Made by a program: the position numbers and the translations under genes
Assembly: GCA_902624655.1 (NCBI GenBank)
Contig: CACNYJ010000003.1
Location: 62,001 to 126,000, forward strand
Direction of reading: 5' to 3'
From: an uncultured Thiothrix sp.
GTDB taxonomy: Bacteria; Pseudomonadota; Gammaproteobacteria; Poriferisulfidales; GCA-002705445
DNA length: 64,000 nucleotides
Shown here: piece by piece, positions 50,451 through 59,798 of the stretch
Position numbering within the stretch: position 1 is the stretch's first letter
Layout: every line of letters starts with the position of its first letter
The notes under the pieces: model-generated
Databases searched by the model: none
What the model was told of the DNA's origin: nothing
What the model saw: only the letters and a program-made list of their open reading frames with translations

Positions 50451-51550
50451 GATAAAATCATATTGTCCCTATGGACAACTTCTTCATTATCAAATATTTC
50501 TTGTTCTTTTTTTATTTCCTTTGTTGATTTTCCAATTATTTTTTTTAAATACTCAGAGTCGTAGTTCGTCAAACCTCTTGCGATTTCTATTTTTTTCATA
50601 TCACAAATTGAAACCATATCACCTTTTTTAAAAATACCGCAAGTAGATTTGATACCAACTGGAAGTAAGCTTTTTCCAGAATTTTCAATAACTTTTTTTG
50701 CACCTTGATCAACTATTATTTTTCCTTTCACTTTAAGAGAATTTGCTATCCATTGTTTCTTAGATTTGACCCCCAAACTTTTATTAAATATTTTTGTTCC
50801 AATATTTTTTTCATTTCCATGAATTTTTATTAGAATATTCTTTTTTCTTCCATTAGCAATAATCGTTTGAGTATTAGATTTTGCTGCTTTTTTTGCCGCT
50901 AATACCTTAGTTACCATTCCACCTCGACCTAATTCATTACTGCTTGGCCCTGCGTATTTTGTTAAATTTTTATCTGATACAGAGATTGATTCAATTAGTT
51001 TTACTTTATTATTTTTCTTTGGATCTTTATCAAATAATCCATCTTGATCTGTTAACATCACTAATAGATTTGCACCACTAAGATTCGCAACTAAAGCAGC
51101 AAGTGTATCGTTATCACCAAATTTAATTTCATCAGTTGATACTGAGTCATTTTCATTTATTATCGGTATGACGTTCAAATTAATTAAATTATTAAGTGTA
51201 TTTTTTGCATTTAAATATCTCTCTCTATTGCTTAAATCTTCATGGGTTAGTAGCATTTGAGCAGTTAGAATATTATATTTTTTAAATGCTGCTTCGTACG
51301 CCTGCACTAAACCCATTTGCCCAATTGATGCAAGGGCTTGTAGCTCGCTAGAAGATGTTGGTCTTTTACTTAGATTCAATCTATTCATTCCTTCGGCTAT
51401 AGCTCCTGAGGATACAATTACTACGTTTATTTTATTTTTTACAAGTTCAGTAATTTGCTTAGCCCAATTTTTTATATTTAAAACATTAAGACCGGTTTCT
51501 TTCTTTGTTATTAATGAACTACCAATTTTTATGACCCAGGTCTCTTTCAT
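50447..51550 (-). CDS. proB: Glutamate 5-kinase
   Basis: The 367-residue protein has an amino-acid kinase domain (WVIKIGSSLITKK, VSSGAIAEGMNRL, GDNDTLAALVA) and a C-terminal PUA domain (about 275-360, from GKIIVDQGAKKVI). It phosphorylates glutamate, the first and feedback-controlled step of proline synthesis. Its start overlaps the end of the coiled-coil gene upstream (ATGA). Confidence 0.96.
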   Translation of the reverse strand: MKETWVIKIGSSLITKKETGLNVLNIKNWAKQITELVKNKINVVIVSSGAIAEGMNRLNLSKRPTSSSELQALASIGQMGLVQAYEAAFKKYNILTAQMLLTHEDLSNRERYLNAKNTLNNLINLNVIPIINENDSVSTDEIKFGDNDTLAALVANLSGANLLVMLTDQDGLFDKDPKKNNKVKLIESISVSDKNLTKYAGPSSNELGRGGMVTKVLAAKKAAKSNTQTIIANGRKKNILIKIHGNEKNIGTKIFNKSLGVKSKKQWIANSLKVKGKIIVDQGAKKVIENSGKSLLPVGIKSTCGIFKKGDMVSICDMKKIEIARGLTNYDSEYLKKIIGKSTKEIKKEQEIFDNEEVVHRDNMILS

Positions 51551-51876
51551 GATTTTGCACCAAGAATATTTAAGTCAATAGAAATAACAACTAACAATAA
51601 AAAAAATAAAATTAGAATAGAAATATAGGTAGTCATTTTTTTATTTTTATTCTCTAGCCAAATAATTTTTTGCATTAGATCATCTTTCGTTGAAATGTCT
51701 ATTATGTCTTCATTTTTATTAACTGAATCTTTATTTAATAGAATTTTTTTAAATTTATTTTGGTTTATGTTCATTTGATAGCGATTCTTAATTTTTTTAT
51801 TAACAGATGAAACTTTGATATTTAATCTTTCAATCGCTTTTTCTATTTCTTTGACTTTTTCTTTTTGAAGATTCAT
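51547..51876 (-). CDS. Coiled-coil protein with C-terminal membrane anchor
   Basis: The 109-residue protein has an N-terminal heptad-rich helix (about 5-28, KVKEIEKAIERLNIKVSSV), a second helix near 66-80 and one membrane segment at about 83-103 (ISILILFFLLLVVISI). It is placed between obgE and proB, which are directly adjacent in many relatives. It is overlapped by proB. No family is recognised; a tail-anchored inner-membrane protein is the best description. Confidence 0.6.
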   Translation of the reverse strand: MNLQKEKVKEIEKAIERLNIKVSSVNKKIKNRYQMNINQNKFKKILLNKDSVNKNEDIIDISTKDDLMQKIIWLENKNKKMTTYISILILFFLLLVVISIDLNILGAKS

Positions 51877-51904
51877 AATTTATTACACTTTTTATTCAAA
51901 AACT

Positions 51905-52930
<1,026 letters not shown>

Positions 52931-53000
52931 TCATCCATAAATAATGAACATTAATAATATAGTAAGATTTTATATAAGATTTTTAAGAAAGACTAAAATT

Positions 53001-53258
53001 TTATAAAGAAATTATGCTTACAAATTTCTTATTTTTCGGGCCTTTTATTGAAAATTTTACATGCCCATCAGATTTTGCGAAAAGTGTGTGATCTTTACCG
53101 CATCCAACGTTATCGCCTGGATGAATTTTTGTTCCGCGCTGTCTAACTAAAATGTTACCAGCTTTCACAAGTTCGCCACCGTATTTTTTAACTCCTAATC
53201 TTTTTGATTCTGAGTCCCTGCCATTTCTTGTGCTTCCGCCAGCTTTCTTGTGAGCCAT
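53001..53258 (-). CDS. rpmA: Ribosomal protein bL27
   Basis: The 85-residue protein starts [20 protein letters not shown] and contains [17 protein letters not shown], all typical of L27, whose N-terminal tail reaches the peptidyl-transferase centre. Its ATG shares one base with the rplU stop (TAATG), so the two are translationally coupled. Confidence 0.98.
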   Translation of the reverse strand: MAHKKAGGSTRNGRDSESKRLGVKKYGGELVKAGNILVRQRGTKIHPGDNVGCGKDHTLFAKSDGHVKFSIKGPKNKKFVSIISL

Positions 53259-53575
53259 TATTTATCCTCTGCAATTTTAGTTATTTCAACTTTTGTGTAA
53301 CTTTGTCGATGACCAGCTTGTTTTCTAAAATGTTTTCTTCTATTAAACTTTATAATGCTGATTTTATCGTCGCGGCCTTGAGATTTAACGACACCTTCAA
53401 TCTTGCCTTTTTCTAAAAAAGGCTTCCCAATACTTACCTTACCTTTATCTGATATTAAAAGAATTTTCTCAAAAAGAACTTTATCACCTTCTTTTTTGTT
53501 TAATTTTTCAATTTGTATTGTGTCACCTTTTGAAACTCTATATTGTTTTCCACCGGTGCTTATTACAGCGTACAT
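53258..53575 (-). CDS. rplU: Ribosomal protein bL21
   Basis: The 105-residue protein starts [19 protein letters not shown] and ends with the basic [19 protein letters not shown] segment of L21. The order rplU-rpmA-obgE is conserved in most bacteria. A clear promoter precedes it. Confidence 0.98.
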   Translation of the reverse strand: MYAVISTGGKQYRVSKGDTIQIEKLNKKEGDKVLFEKILLISDKGKVSIGKPFLEKGKIEGVVKSQGRDDKISIIKFNRRKHFRKQAGHRQSYTKVEITKIAEDK

Positions 53576-53611
53576 AATTATCTCTTTTTAATTCTATAGT
53601 TTAGGTCGAGT

Positions 53612-53640
53612 ATTTTACATATATGGTAAATTGAGGTCAA
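53612..53640 (-). promoter_or_regulatory. rplU-rpmA promoter
   Basis: On the minus strand TTGACC (53635-53640) and TAAAAT (53612-53617) lie 17 bp apart, about 35 bases before the rplU ATG. The same spacer must hold the ispB promoter; TATAAT at 53673-53678 on the + strand is a candidate -10. Confidence 0.7.
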
Positions 53641-53718
53641 CGTATAGTTAAGAATCTAGCCATATTTTACTATATAATTCATAATCTAAGGCAAAATTGA
53701 AATTATCGAGGATGATAC

Positions 53719-54690
53719 ATGGATTACAATACTATAAATAATAGTATGCAAAAGGAAATATCGGATATTAAGGCATGTATCGAGAAATACTTAGAATCTG
53801 ACATTGCATTAATTGAAAAGGTATCAAAGTACATTATAGATGCCCCCTCAAAAAAAATTAGACCAATTTTAGTTGCAATTATTGGCAAAGCCTTAAATCT
53901 AGATAAGAAAAAGTCATATAAGCTTGCTGTGATTATAGAGTTTATTCATACTGCAACGCTTCTTCATGACGATGTTGTAGATTTGTCTGGCAAAAGAAGA
54001 GGTAAAGATACGGTTAATAAAGTTTGGGGTAATGAAGCAAGCGTTCTTGTTGGTGATTTTTTATACTCTAGATCATTTGAAATAATGGTCGAATTAGATG
54101 ATATGGAGGTCATGAAAATTTTAGCACATGCCACAAACACGATTGCAAAGGGCGAAGTATTACAATTAACATGTGTTGATCAAGTGGAAACTAATATTGA
54201 TGAATACTTAAGAGTAATACAGTATAAGACAGCTACCCTTTTTGAGGCCTTATGTGAATGTACTGCTGTTTTGGCAAATTGTGATTCTGAGACCAGAAAG
54301 AATTTAGCAATGTATGGAAGAAATATTGGCTTAGCATTTCAAATCTCTGATGATGTATTAGATTATGCTGCAGAGTCAAACGAACAAATTGGTAAAAATA
54401 TTGGAGATGACTTAAGTGGTGGAAAAATTACGCTTCCTTTCATTTACGCTTTTCAAAATTGTTCAGATTCAAAAAAAGAGATCCTAAAAGATATAATACA
54501 GAAGCGAAAAGTAGAAGATTTTTTGATATTAAAGGAAATTATTCTCGAAACAAATGCAATGGAAATGACTCATTCCAAAGCAATAGAATATGTAAACTTA
54601 GCAAAAGAAAATGTTGGGGTTATTGAAAATACTGAAGTAGCAAATTTATTAACTTTCTTGGCAGATTTTTCGATAAAAAGAAAAAGGTAA
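53719..54690 (+). CDS. ispB: Octaprenyl diphosphate synthase
   Basis: The 323-residue trans-polyprenyl synthase makes the long side chain of ubiquinone, used by UbiA. The first aspartate motif is LLHDDVVDLSGKRRGKD and the second ISDDVLDY. Chain length (C40 or other) cannot be read with certainty. It is divergent from rplU, the usual gammaproteobacterial place. Its stop abuts the stop of the next gene on the opposite strand. Confidence 0.95.
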   Translation: MDYNTINNSMQKEISDIKACIEKYLESDIALIEKVSKYIIDAPSKKIRPILVAIIGKALNLDKKKSYKLAVIIEFIHTATLLHDDVVDLSGKRRGKDTVNKVWGNEASVLVGDFLYSRSFEIMVELDDMEVMKILAHATNTIAKGEVLQLTCVDQVETNIDEYLRVIQYKTATLFEALCECTAVLANCDSETRKNLAMYGRNIGLAFQISDDVLDYAAESNEQIGKNIGDDLSGGKITLPFIYAFQNCSDSKKEILKDIIQKRKVEDFLILKEIILETNAMEMTHSKAIEYVNLAKENVGVIENTEVANLLTFLADFSIKRKR

Positions 54691-54945
54691 CTATTCTTTT
54701 GTCTTTTCCTCAGCAGGAGCCTCAGCTTTTTCCTCAGCAGGAGCCTCAGCTTTTTCCTCAGCAGGAGCCTCAGCTTTTTCTTCTACCGGTTTTTTACGTG
54801 GAGAAAGTTTAATAAGCTTTTCTTCCAATAAGATTTTTTCTTTATCTTTGTCTGAAATGTACTTTTTGTCTTTATCCTTTACAGCATATCTACCAGACTT
54901 CTTTTTATAAATCGCGTATTTATCTGTTTTTTTAACTAATTCCAT
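54691..54945 (-). CDS. Small charged protein with EEKAEAPA tandem repeats
   Basis: The 84-residue protein has a Lys-rich N-terminal half with two YA(I/V)-K type strands (KYAIYKKKSGRYAVKDKD) and a C-terminal tail of three exact EEKAEAPA repeats ending EEKTKE. AAGGA seven bases before the ATG lies inside the end of the ACR3 gene. The tail is probably disordered, like Ala/Lys/Glu-rich tails of some nucleoid or ribosome-linked proteins. Function unknown. Confidence 0.6.
   Translation of the reverse strand: MELVKKTDKYAIYKKKSGRYAVKDKDKKYISDKDKEKILLEEKLIKLSPRKKPVEEKAEAPAEEKAEAPAEEKAEAPAEEKTKE
54707..54778. repeat. Three perfect 24-bp tandem repeats
   Basis: The unit TCCTCAGCAGGAGCCTCAGC-TTTT occurs three times without a mismatch. 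It encodes EEKAEAPA on the minus strand. It is richer in G+C than its surroundings. Perfect identity at DNA level points to recent expansion or slippage. Confidence 0.95.
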
Positions 54946-55965
54946 CTATATTTCCTTGAAAAAATGCTTTGTTTTTTTTGCGTAATTTACCAATATCAAC
55001 ATTATTGGGACTTCAACTAATACTCCTACAACAGTAGCGAGTGCTGCCCCAGAGTCTAATCCAAATAAACTTATCGCAACTGCTACAGCTAGTTCAAAAA
55101 AATTCGATGTTCCAATTAGCGCCGCTGGTGCAGCTATATTATAAGGAATTGATAGTTTAAATGCTAGAAAATAAGTAATTACAAAAATACCAATGGTTTG
55201 AATTATTAGTGGGATAGATATTAATAGGATCACAAAAGGTTTGTCATTAATTTTATCTGCCTGCAGACCAAATAAAATAATTACTGTAACTAGTAATCCC
55301 ATGATAGAAAATGGTTTTAAGTTTTCAGTAAGTTTATTTATTTTATCTTCTTGATTATCTAAAAAGATATACCTAGTTATCATTGCTATAAACAAGGGAA
55401 TGATAATATACAAAACAACAGAACCAATTAAAGTATCCCAAGGAATTGTTATACCAGTAATACCTAGAAGTAATTTTGTAATTATTGGAAACGCTAGAAT
55501 TAAAATTAAGTCGTTAATTGAAACCTGAAGCAAAGTATAGTTTGCATTTCCATTTACAAGTTTTGACCAGATAAAAACCATTGCGGTACAAGGGGCAACA
55601 CCCAACAAAATCATTCCTGCAATATAATTGTTTGCATCTTCAATCGTTACATAGTCATTAAAAATATAATGAAAAAAAAGGATACTTATACCTGCCATAC
55701 TAAAAGGCTTTATAGTCCAGTTCATAAATATTGTTAAGTAAAGTCCATTTGGATTTTCCCAAACTTTTCTTATACATTTAAAATCAATGCTAAGCATCAT
55801 TGGGTAAATCATAATCCAAATGAGACCGGCTATAACTAAATTGATATTTGCATAATTAAGATCAGCAATGCTTACAAAGTATTCGTTAAAGTTATTACTA
55901 AGAAATAATCCAAATATTATTGATATACCCACCCAAACACTAAGATATTTTTCAAAAATTTGCAT
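54946..55965 (-). CDS. ACR3 family arsenite efflux transporter
   Basis: The 339-residue protein has about ten membrane helices and the ACR3 marks: GVAPCTAMVFIWS with the essential cysteine, and IGTSNFFELAVAVAISLFGLDSG late in the chain. It moves arsenite out of the cell. No arsC or arsM is adjacent. The ArsR-type gene is 34 kb away and lacks arsenic ligands. The place beside pstS makes sense because arsenate enters through phosphate systems. Confidence 0.93.
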   Translation of the reverse strand: MQIFEKYLSVWVGISIIFGLFLSNNFNEYFVSIADLNYANINLVIAGLIWIMIYPMMLSIDFKCIRKVWENPNGLYLTIFMNWTIKPFSMAGISILFFHYIFNDYVTIEDANNYIAGMILLGVAPCTAMVFIWSKLVNGNANYTLLQVSINDLILILAFPIITKLLLGITGITIPWDTLIGSVVLYIIIPLFIAMITRYIFLDNQEDKINKLTENLKPFSIMGLLVTVIILFGLQADKINDKPFVILLISIPLIIQTIGIFVITYFLAFKLSIPYNIAAPAALIGTSNFFELAVAVAISLFGLDSGAALATVVGVLVEVPIMLILVNYAKKTKHFFKEI

Positions 55966-56002
55966 ATTGATAAGATTCCTATTTTTTATTATACATAGAA
56001 AG

Positions 56003-56022
56003 CGGGGTGAATAATCACCCCG
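56003..56022 (-). terminator. Terminator after pstS
   Basis: CGGGGTGA-ATAA-TCACCCCG is an 8-bp GC-rich hairpin between pstS and the ACR3 gene. On the minus strand it is followed by CTTTCT, a modest T-run, so it should end pstS transcription, with some read-through into the ACR3 gene possible. Confidence 0.75.
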
Positions 56023-56055
56023 TCTACCAAGACTATAAATACAAAAGTATCGTAT

Positions 56056-57114
56056 CTATTTAATTTTTGATGGAGATATATCCCCAACAATGTAAGTAAA
56101 ATCTTTTACTTTGGGATTTATGATATTACGTTCTTTAGTAGGCATAGGTATTAAACCTTTTTCCAACAAATATCCATCCTCCCCCGAGGCTGAATCACTT
56201 AAAAACATTTCAACATACTCTTTCATTCCAGGAATAACATTTAAATGTGCATTTTTCGCATAAAAGAATAATGGTCTTGATATTGGATATTTCCCTGAAG
56301 CAATATTTTCAAAATCAGGTGAGATATTATTTATTATTGCGCCTTGGATTTTGTCTACATTTTGATCTAAAAAGACAAAACCAAATATTGCTAGAGCATT
56401 TGGATTTGAAACCAATTTTTGAACCATTAAATTATCATTTTCGCCAGCTTCTATAAAATGCCCATCTTCTCTCACAGTGTGACACTTTGCTTTATATTCG
56501 CTTTTATTCTTCTTTTTCAGTGCTTTAATCCATTCAATTTTTTTACAACCTCCTTTCTCTAATGCTAGTTCCGAAAAAGCATCTCTTGTGCCAGAAGTTG
56601 GAGGAGGCCCTAATACTTCAATTTTCATGTTCGGGAGATCTGAATTTACATCCTGCCATGTTTTGTGTGGATTCTTTATAAAAGTTTTAGATCCATCTGG
56701 ATTAGGTATTTCTGCTGCTAAACCAAGATAGATATCCATTGTGGAGATTGTAAATGGCTTTGCAGACTTTGAGTTCGCAACAACAATTCCATCGTAACCA
56801 ACTTTCACTTCAGTAATGTCGCCAACACCATTCTCTCTACATCTTTTTATTTCATTTTTTTTAATAGCTCTTGACGCATTTGTAAAATCTGGATGTTGTG
56901 TTCCGACACCTGCGCAAAATAGTTTCAAACCACCACCTGAACCTGTTGATTCAATTTTTGGTGTTTTAAAATCTGTAGTTTTTCCAAATTTTTCGGCCAC
57001 AACAATAGCAAATGGATAAACTGTAGATGAGCCCACAATATTTATCTGATCTCTAGCGTGTGCTGCTGACATCAAAGTAACGATTATCACCAAACCTAAT
57101 ATCTTATTAAACAT
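56056..57114 (-). CDS. pstS: Phosphate-binding periplasmic protein PstS
   Basis: The 352-residue precursor has a signal peptide (cleavage about AHA-RD) and the phosphate loop IVGSSTVYPFA, then ESTGSGGGLKLFC and PTSGTRDAFSELA, as in PstS of the long proteobacterial type. It delivers phosphate to the Pst ABC transporter; pstCAB is not adjacent. GGAG is well placed before the ATG. A PhoB-box-like sequence lies 42 bases upstream. Confidence 0.92.
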   Translation of the reverse strand: MFNKILGLVIIVTLMSAAHARDQINIVGSSTVYPFAIVVAEKFGKTTDFKTPKIESTGSGGGLKLFCAGVGTQHPDFTNASRAIKKNEIKRCRENGVGDITEVKVGYDGIVVANSKSAKPFTISTMDIYLGLAAEIPNPDGSKTFIKNPHKTWQDVNSDLPNMKIEVLGPPPTSGTRDAFSELALEKGGCKKIEWIKALKKKNKSEYKAKCHTVREDGHFIEAGENDNLMVQKLVSNPNALAIFGFVFLDQNVDKIQGAIINNISPDFENIASGKYPISRPLFFYAKNAHLNVIPGMKEYVEMFLSDSASGEDGYLLEKGLIPMPTKERNIINPKVKDFTYIVGDISPSKIK

Positions 57115-57155
57115 TTTAAGTCTCCATAATAAATTATTCGTGCGGTAGGAAATAT

Positions 57156-57173
57156 CTCATAGAAATATGACAG
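57156..57173 (-). promoter_or_regulatory. PhoB box-like site for pstS
   Basis: On the minus strand CTGTCAT-ATTT-CTATGAG has one perfect 7-base Pho half-site, a 4-base gap and a weaker second half (four of seven). Confidence 0.6.
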
Positions 57174-57191
57174 ATTTATTAAATAGAGTAA

Positions 57192-57209
57192 TTGTAATAA
57201 AACTTTCAT
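57192..57209 (+). promoter_or_regulatory. PhoB box-like site for the porin gene
   Basis: TTGTAAT-AAAA-CTTTCAT fits the CTGTCAT-N4-CTGTCAT pattern at five and six of seven bases. It lies 77 bases before the porin start, facing it. Confidence 0.55.
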
Positions 57210-57286
57210 AAAAGATTAAGATTAGCGTAATAAAAAAGTTCTAATATTCATGCATTATAAATAAATTATGGAATTAGGAGAAAAAA

Positions 57287-58630
57287 ATGAAACTAAAATT
57301 GCTAGTCCCAGCAATACTTTCTATTTTAATTGTAAATCCCTCGCATTCAGTTTCTGAGCAGGAATTTAATGAAATGAAGGAATTACTACAAAACGCCTTA
57401 ATTAAGATTCATGCTTTAGAGCAAGTTCAAAAGCAAAATTTATCGAATAGGAAAAGTAATGTCATCACAAAAGCTGATAAATTATCCATTAATACATCTG
57501 GAGGTGGTATTAAAATAAAATCCGGAGATCAAAAATTTGCTATCGGCGGTCGTCTGATGATGGATTACGATAATATGGACTCAGGTCACCAAACTGAAAA
57601 TAAATCATTTTCAGATATGGAATGGCGAAGGACTAGAATTAATATTAAAGGTTCTGTAAATAAGCACTGGTCTTATAAGGCTACATGGGATTTTCTTTCT
57701 GAAGGAGATAAAGCAAATCTTGATGAAGGGTATTTAAAATACGATACCACAAAAGGATTTTACGTTACTTTTGGTAAAACCAAAGCTGACATGATGCTTG
57801 AACAAAGAACTTCATCAAAATGGATCTCAACAATTGAAAGAGGTCTTTTAAATGCAATGAATGAAAAAGTTAACTACTTAGTTGGTAAACCAGGAGATGG
57901 AGCTGGTATCAAATTAGGTTTTTATAATAAAGAAAATCGTTTATCCGGCGCTTTGTCAGTATATGATGCTTATAAAGATGACACTGACGACGACAATGAT
58001 ATGATCTGGCACACCACGGCTAGATTAAATTATTCACCAAAAATAGGTAATGACTTTGCTCATTTTGGTGTGTCTTATGGTATAGCTGACTATAAAGGAG
58101 AAGCTGCTAATGCTGAACTTCAAATTGGTATTCACCAAGGTGATAAAACTATGTTAGCAGATGCTGCCGCAGGGGATATAACAACATGGGGTGTTGAAGC
58201 AGCTTATGTAAGCGGGCCATTTTCTGTGCAAGCAGAGTACTTTGATAATGATACAGATCTAGTTAATGGTTCAAAAGGTTATGAATGGGATGGCTTTTAT
58301 GGTCAGCTTTCTTATGTGGTAACTGGTGAAACTAGAGGCTATAAATGGAAAGGTGCAATATTTGACAAGATTAAACCAAAAGGAAAAATGGGCGCCGTTG
58401 AATTTGTTCTTCGTTATGAGGATATCTCAATTGATGATGCCGACGAAGGAACTGTTGCCGCAAGTGAAGTTGATGTTGACAGAAAAGTTGTTGGAGTGAA
58501 CTGGTATGTTACGAAAACAGTTAAATTTATGGCTAATTACTCAAGTGTAAGCATGGACAATCAAACAAATCCTGGTAGCACCACTGAGGACTTAGACAGC
58601 TTTCAGCTAAGAGCTCAATACGCATTTTAA
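57287..58630 (+). CDS. Phosphate-selective porin, OprO/OprP-like
   Basis: The 447-residue outer-membrane protein has a signal peptide (cleavage near SHS-VS), a short coiled N-terminal segment (about 25-50), the Porin_O_P start FAIGGRLMMDYDNMD and WRRTRINIKGSVNKHWSYKATWDF (split: WRRTRINIKGSV, HWSYKATWDF), and ends LRAQYAF with the C-terminal Phe needed for barrel insertion. Divergent placement with pstS and Pho-box-like sites support phosphate uptake. A strong AGGAG precedes the ATG. Confidence 0.88.
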   Translation: MKLKLLVPAILSILIVNPSHSVSEQEFNEMKELLQNALIKIHALEQVQKQNLSNRKSNVITKADKLSINTSGGGIKIKSGDQKFAIGGRLMMDYDNMDSGHQTENKSFSDMEWRRTRINIKGSVNKHWSYKATWDFLSEGDKANLDEGYLKYDTTKGFYVTFGKTKADMMLEQRTSSKWISTIERGLLNAMNEKVNYLVGKPGDGAGIKLGFYNKENRLSGALSVYDAYKDDTDDDNDMIWHTTARLNYSPKIGNDFAHFGVSYGIADYKGEAANAELQIGIHQGDKTMLADAAAGDITTWGVEAAYVSGPFSVQAEYFDNDTDLVNGSKGYEWDGFYGQLSYVVTGETRGYKWKGAIFDKIKPKGKMGAVEFVLRYEDISIDDADEGTVAASEVDVDRKVVGVNWYVTKTVKFMANYSSVSMDNQTNPGSTTEDLDSFQLRAQYAF

Positions 58631-58652
58631 TTCATTTTCTCCTAATGAGATT

Positions 58653-58684
58653 AAACCTACTATCTTTGATAGTAGGTTTTTTTT
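58653..58684 (+). terminator. Porin gene intrinsic terminator
   Basis: AAACCTACTATC-TTT-GATAGTAGGTTT forms a 12-bp stem with a 3-base loop, followed by an unbroken run of T to 58684. It is a textbook intrinsic terminator and separates the porin gene from gmk. Confidence 0.95.
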
Positions 58685-58719
58685 GAGAAATTATCTTCTG
58701 TAAAATATATAATTATTAG

Positions 58720-59343
58720 ATGAATGAGTTTGATAATAATATATTCAAAAAACTTTGCATTGTATCTGCGCCTTCTGGGGCAGGCAAGACAAGCTTAATC
58801 AAAAAGATATCAAGTAATAACAAAATTTCAGTTTGTATATCTGATACGTCTAGAGAACCAAGAAAAGGAGAAATAGATGGAATAGATTATAAATTTATTT
58901 CTCAAGATGAATTTCAGACAAAGATAAAAAAAGAACAATATCTAGAGCATGCCATGGTGCATGGTAATTTTTATGGCACGCCAATAGACTCTATTGTAAA
59001 CCTCCTTGAGCAAGATATAGTTGTTATATTAGAAATTGATTTTCAGGGTGCCGAAATAATCAAAAAGAAATTTCCTTTATCTAGAAATATTTTTATATTA
59101 CCTCCATCTATGCAAATACTTGAGAAACGTTTAAGAGAAAGAGGCACAGATAAAGAGGAAGTGATTATTGAAAGGCTAGAAAATGCGAAAATTGAACTAA
59201 CTAAAGCGAAAAATTACGACTACATAATAATAAATGACGATTTTAGCACTGCCGAAAAGCAGCTACTTTCATATTCTCTTGACACAGAATTAACAATAGC
59301 ACAGAAAATTCGTAAAGAACCTTTGATACATTCTGACTTTTAA
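58720..59343 (+). CDS. gmk: Guanylate kinase
   Basis: The 207-residue kinase turns GMP into GDP. The P-loop is SAPSGAGKTSL, the substrate motif SDTSREPRKGEIDGIDY, and ILEIDFQGAE follows. It opens gmk-rpoZ-spoT-ridA-recG, a conserved order in proteobacteria. The length is standard. Confidence 0.97.
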   Translation: MNEFDNNIFKKLCIVSAPSGAGKTSLIKKISSNNKISVCISDTSREPRKGEIDGIDYKFISQDEFQTKIKKEQYLEHAMVHGNFYGTPIDSIVNLLEQDIVVILEIDFQGAEIIKKKFPLSRNIFILPPSMQILEKRLRERGTDKEEVIIERLENAKIELTKAKNYDYIIINDDFSTAEKQLLSYSLDTELTIAQKIRKEPLIHSDF

Positions 59344-59386
59344 AGTAATATCAAGGATATCATATTAATTTATATAGGTTTTAATT

Positions 59387-59782
59387 ATGGCAAGAATTAC
59401 CGTGGAAGATTGTTTAGAAAAAGTCGAAAATAGATTTCATCTTGTTCGAGTAGCAAGTAAACGTGCTCGTCAGATAATGAATGGTAAAGAACCAACTCTT
59501 AATTGGGATAACGATAAGGCAACTGTTCTTGCTCTTCGCGAAATCGCTGCAGGAAATATCACGGAAGAAATGCTAGATGAGAAGCCAGTAGTAAATGATG
59601 ACGAGGCTATTTTTGATCAATCGGAAATAGATGAAGAAATAGGAAATTTGCTAAGTGAAGGAGATTCTGAAGGTGAAAATCAATTAGACATGTCATCAGA
59701 AGAAGAGAGCTCTGCAACAGATAGTCTAGGTGAGAATAGTGCAGACAACAATAGCGAAGAGCCTAAAGAAGAATCAATCTAA
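59387..59782 (+). CDS. rpoZ: RNA polymerase omega subunit
   Basis: [20 protein letters not shown] and [11 protein letters not shown] mark omega, which helps RNA polymerase assembly and forms ppGpp site 1 with beta prime. At 131 residues it is longer than the Escherichia coli form (91); the extra 40 or so residues are an acidic Ser/Glu/Asp/Asn tail, probably disordered. spoT follows 16 bases later. Confidence 0.96.
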   Translation: MARITVEDCLEKVENRFHLVRVASKRARQIMNGKEPTLNWDNDKATVLALREIAAGNITEEMLDEKPVVNDDEAIFDQSEIDEEIGNLLSEGDSEGENQLDMSSEEESSATDSLGENSADNNSEEPKEESI

Positions 59783-59798
59783 CTTATAAATTTTTTGT

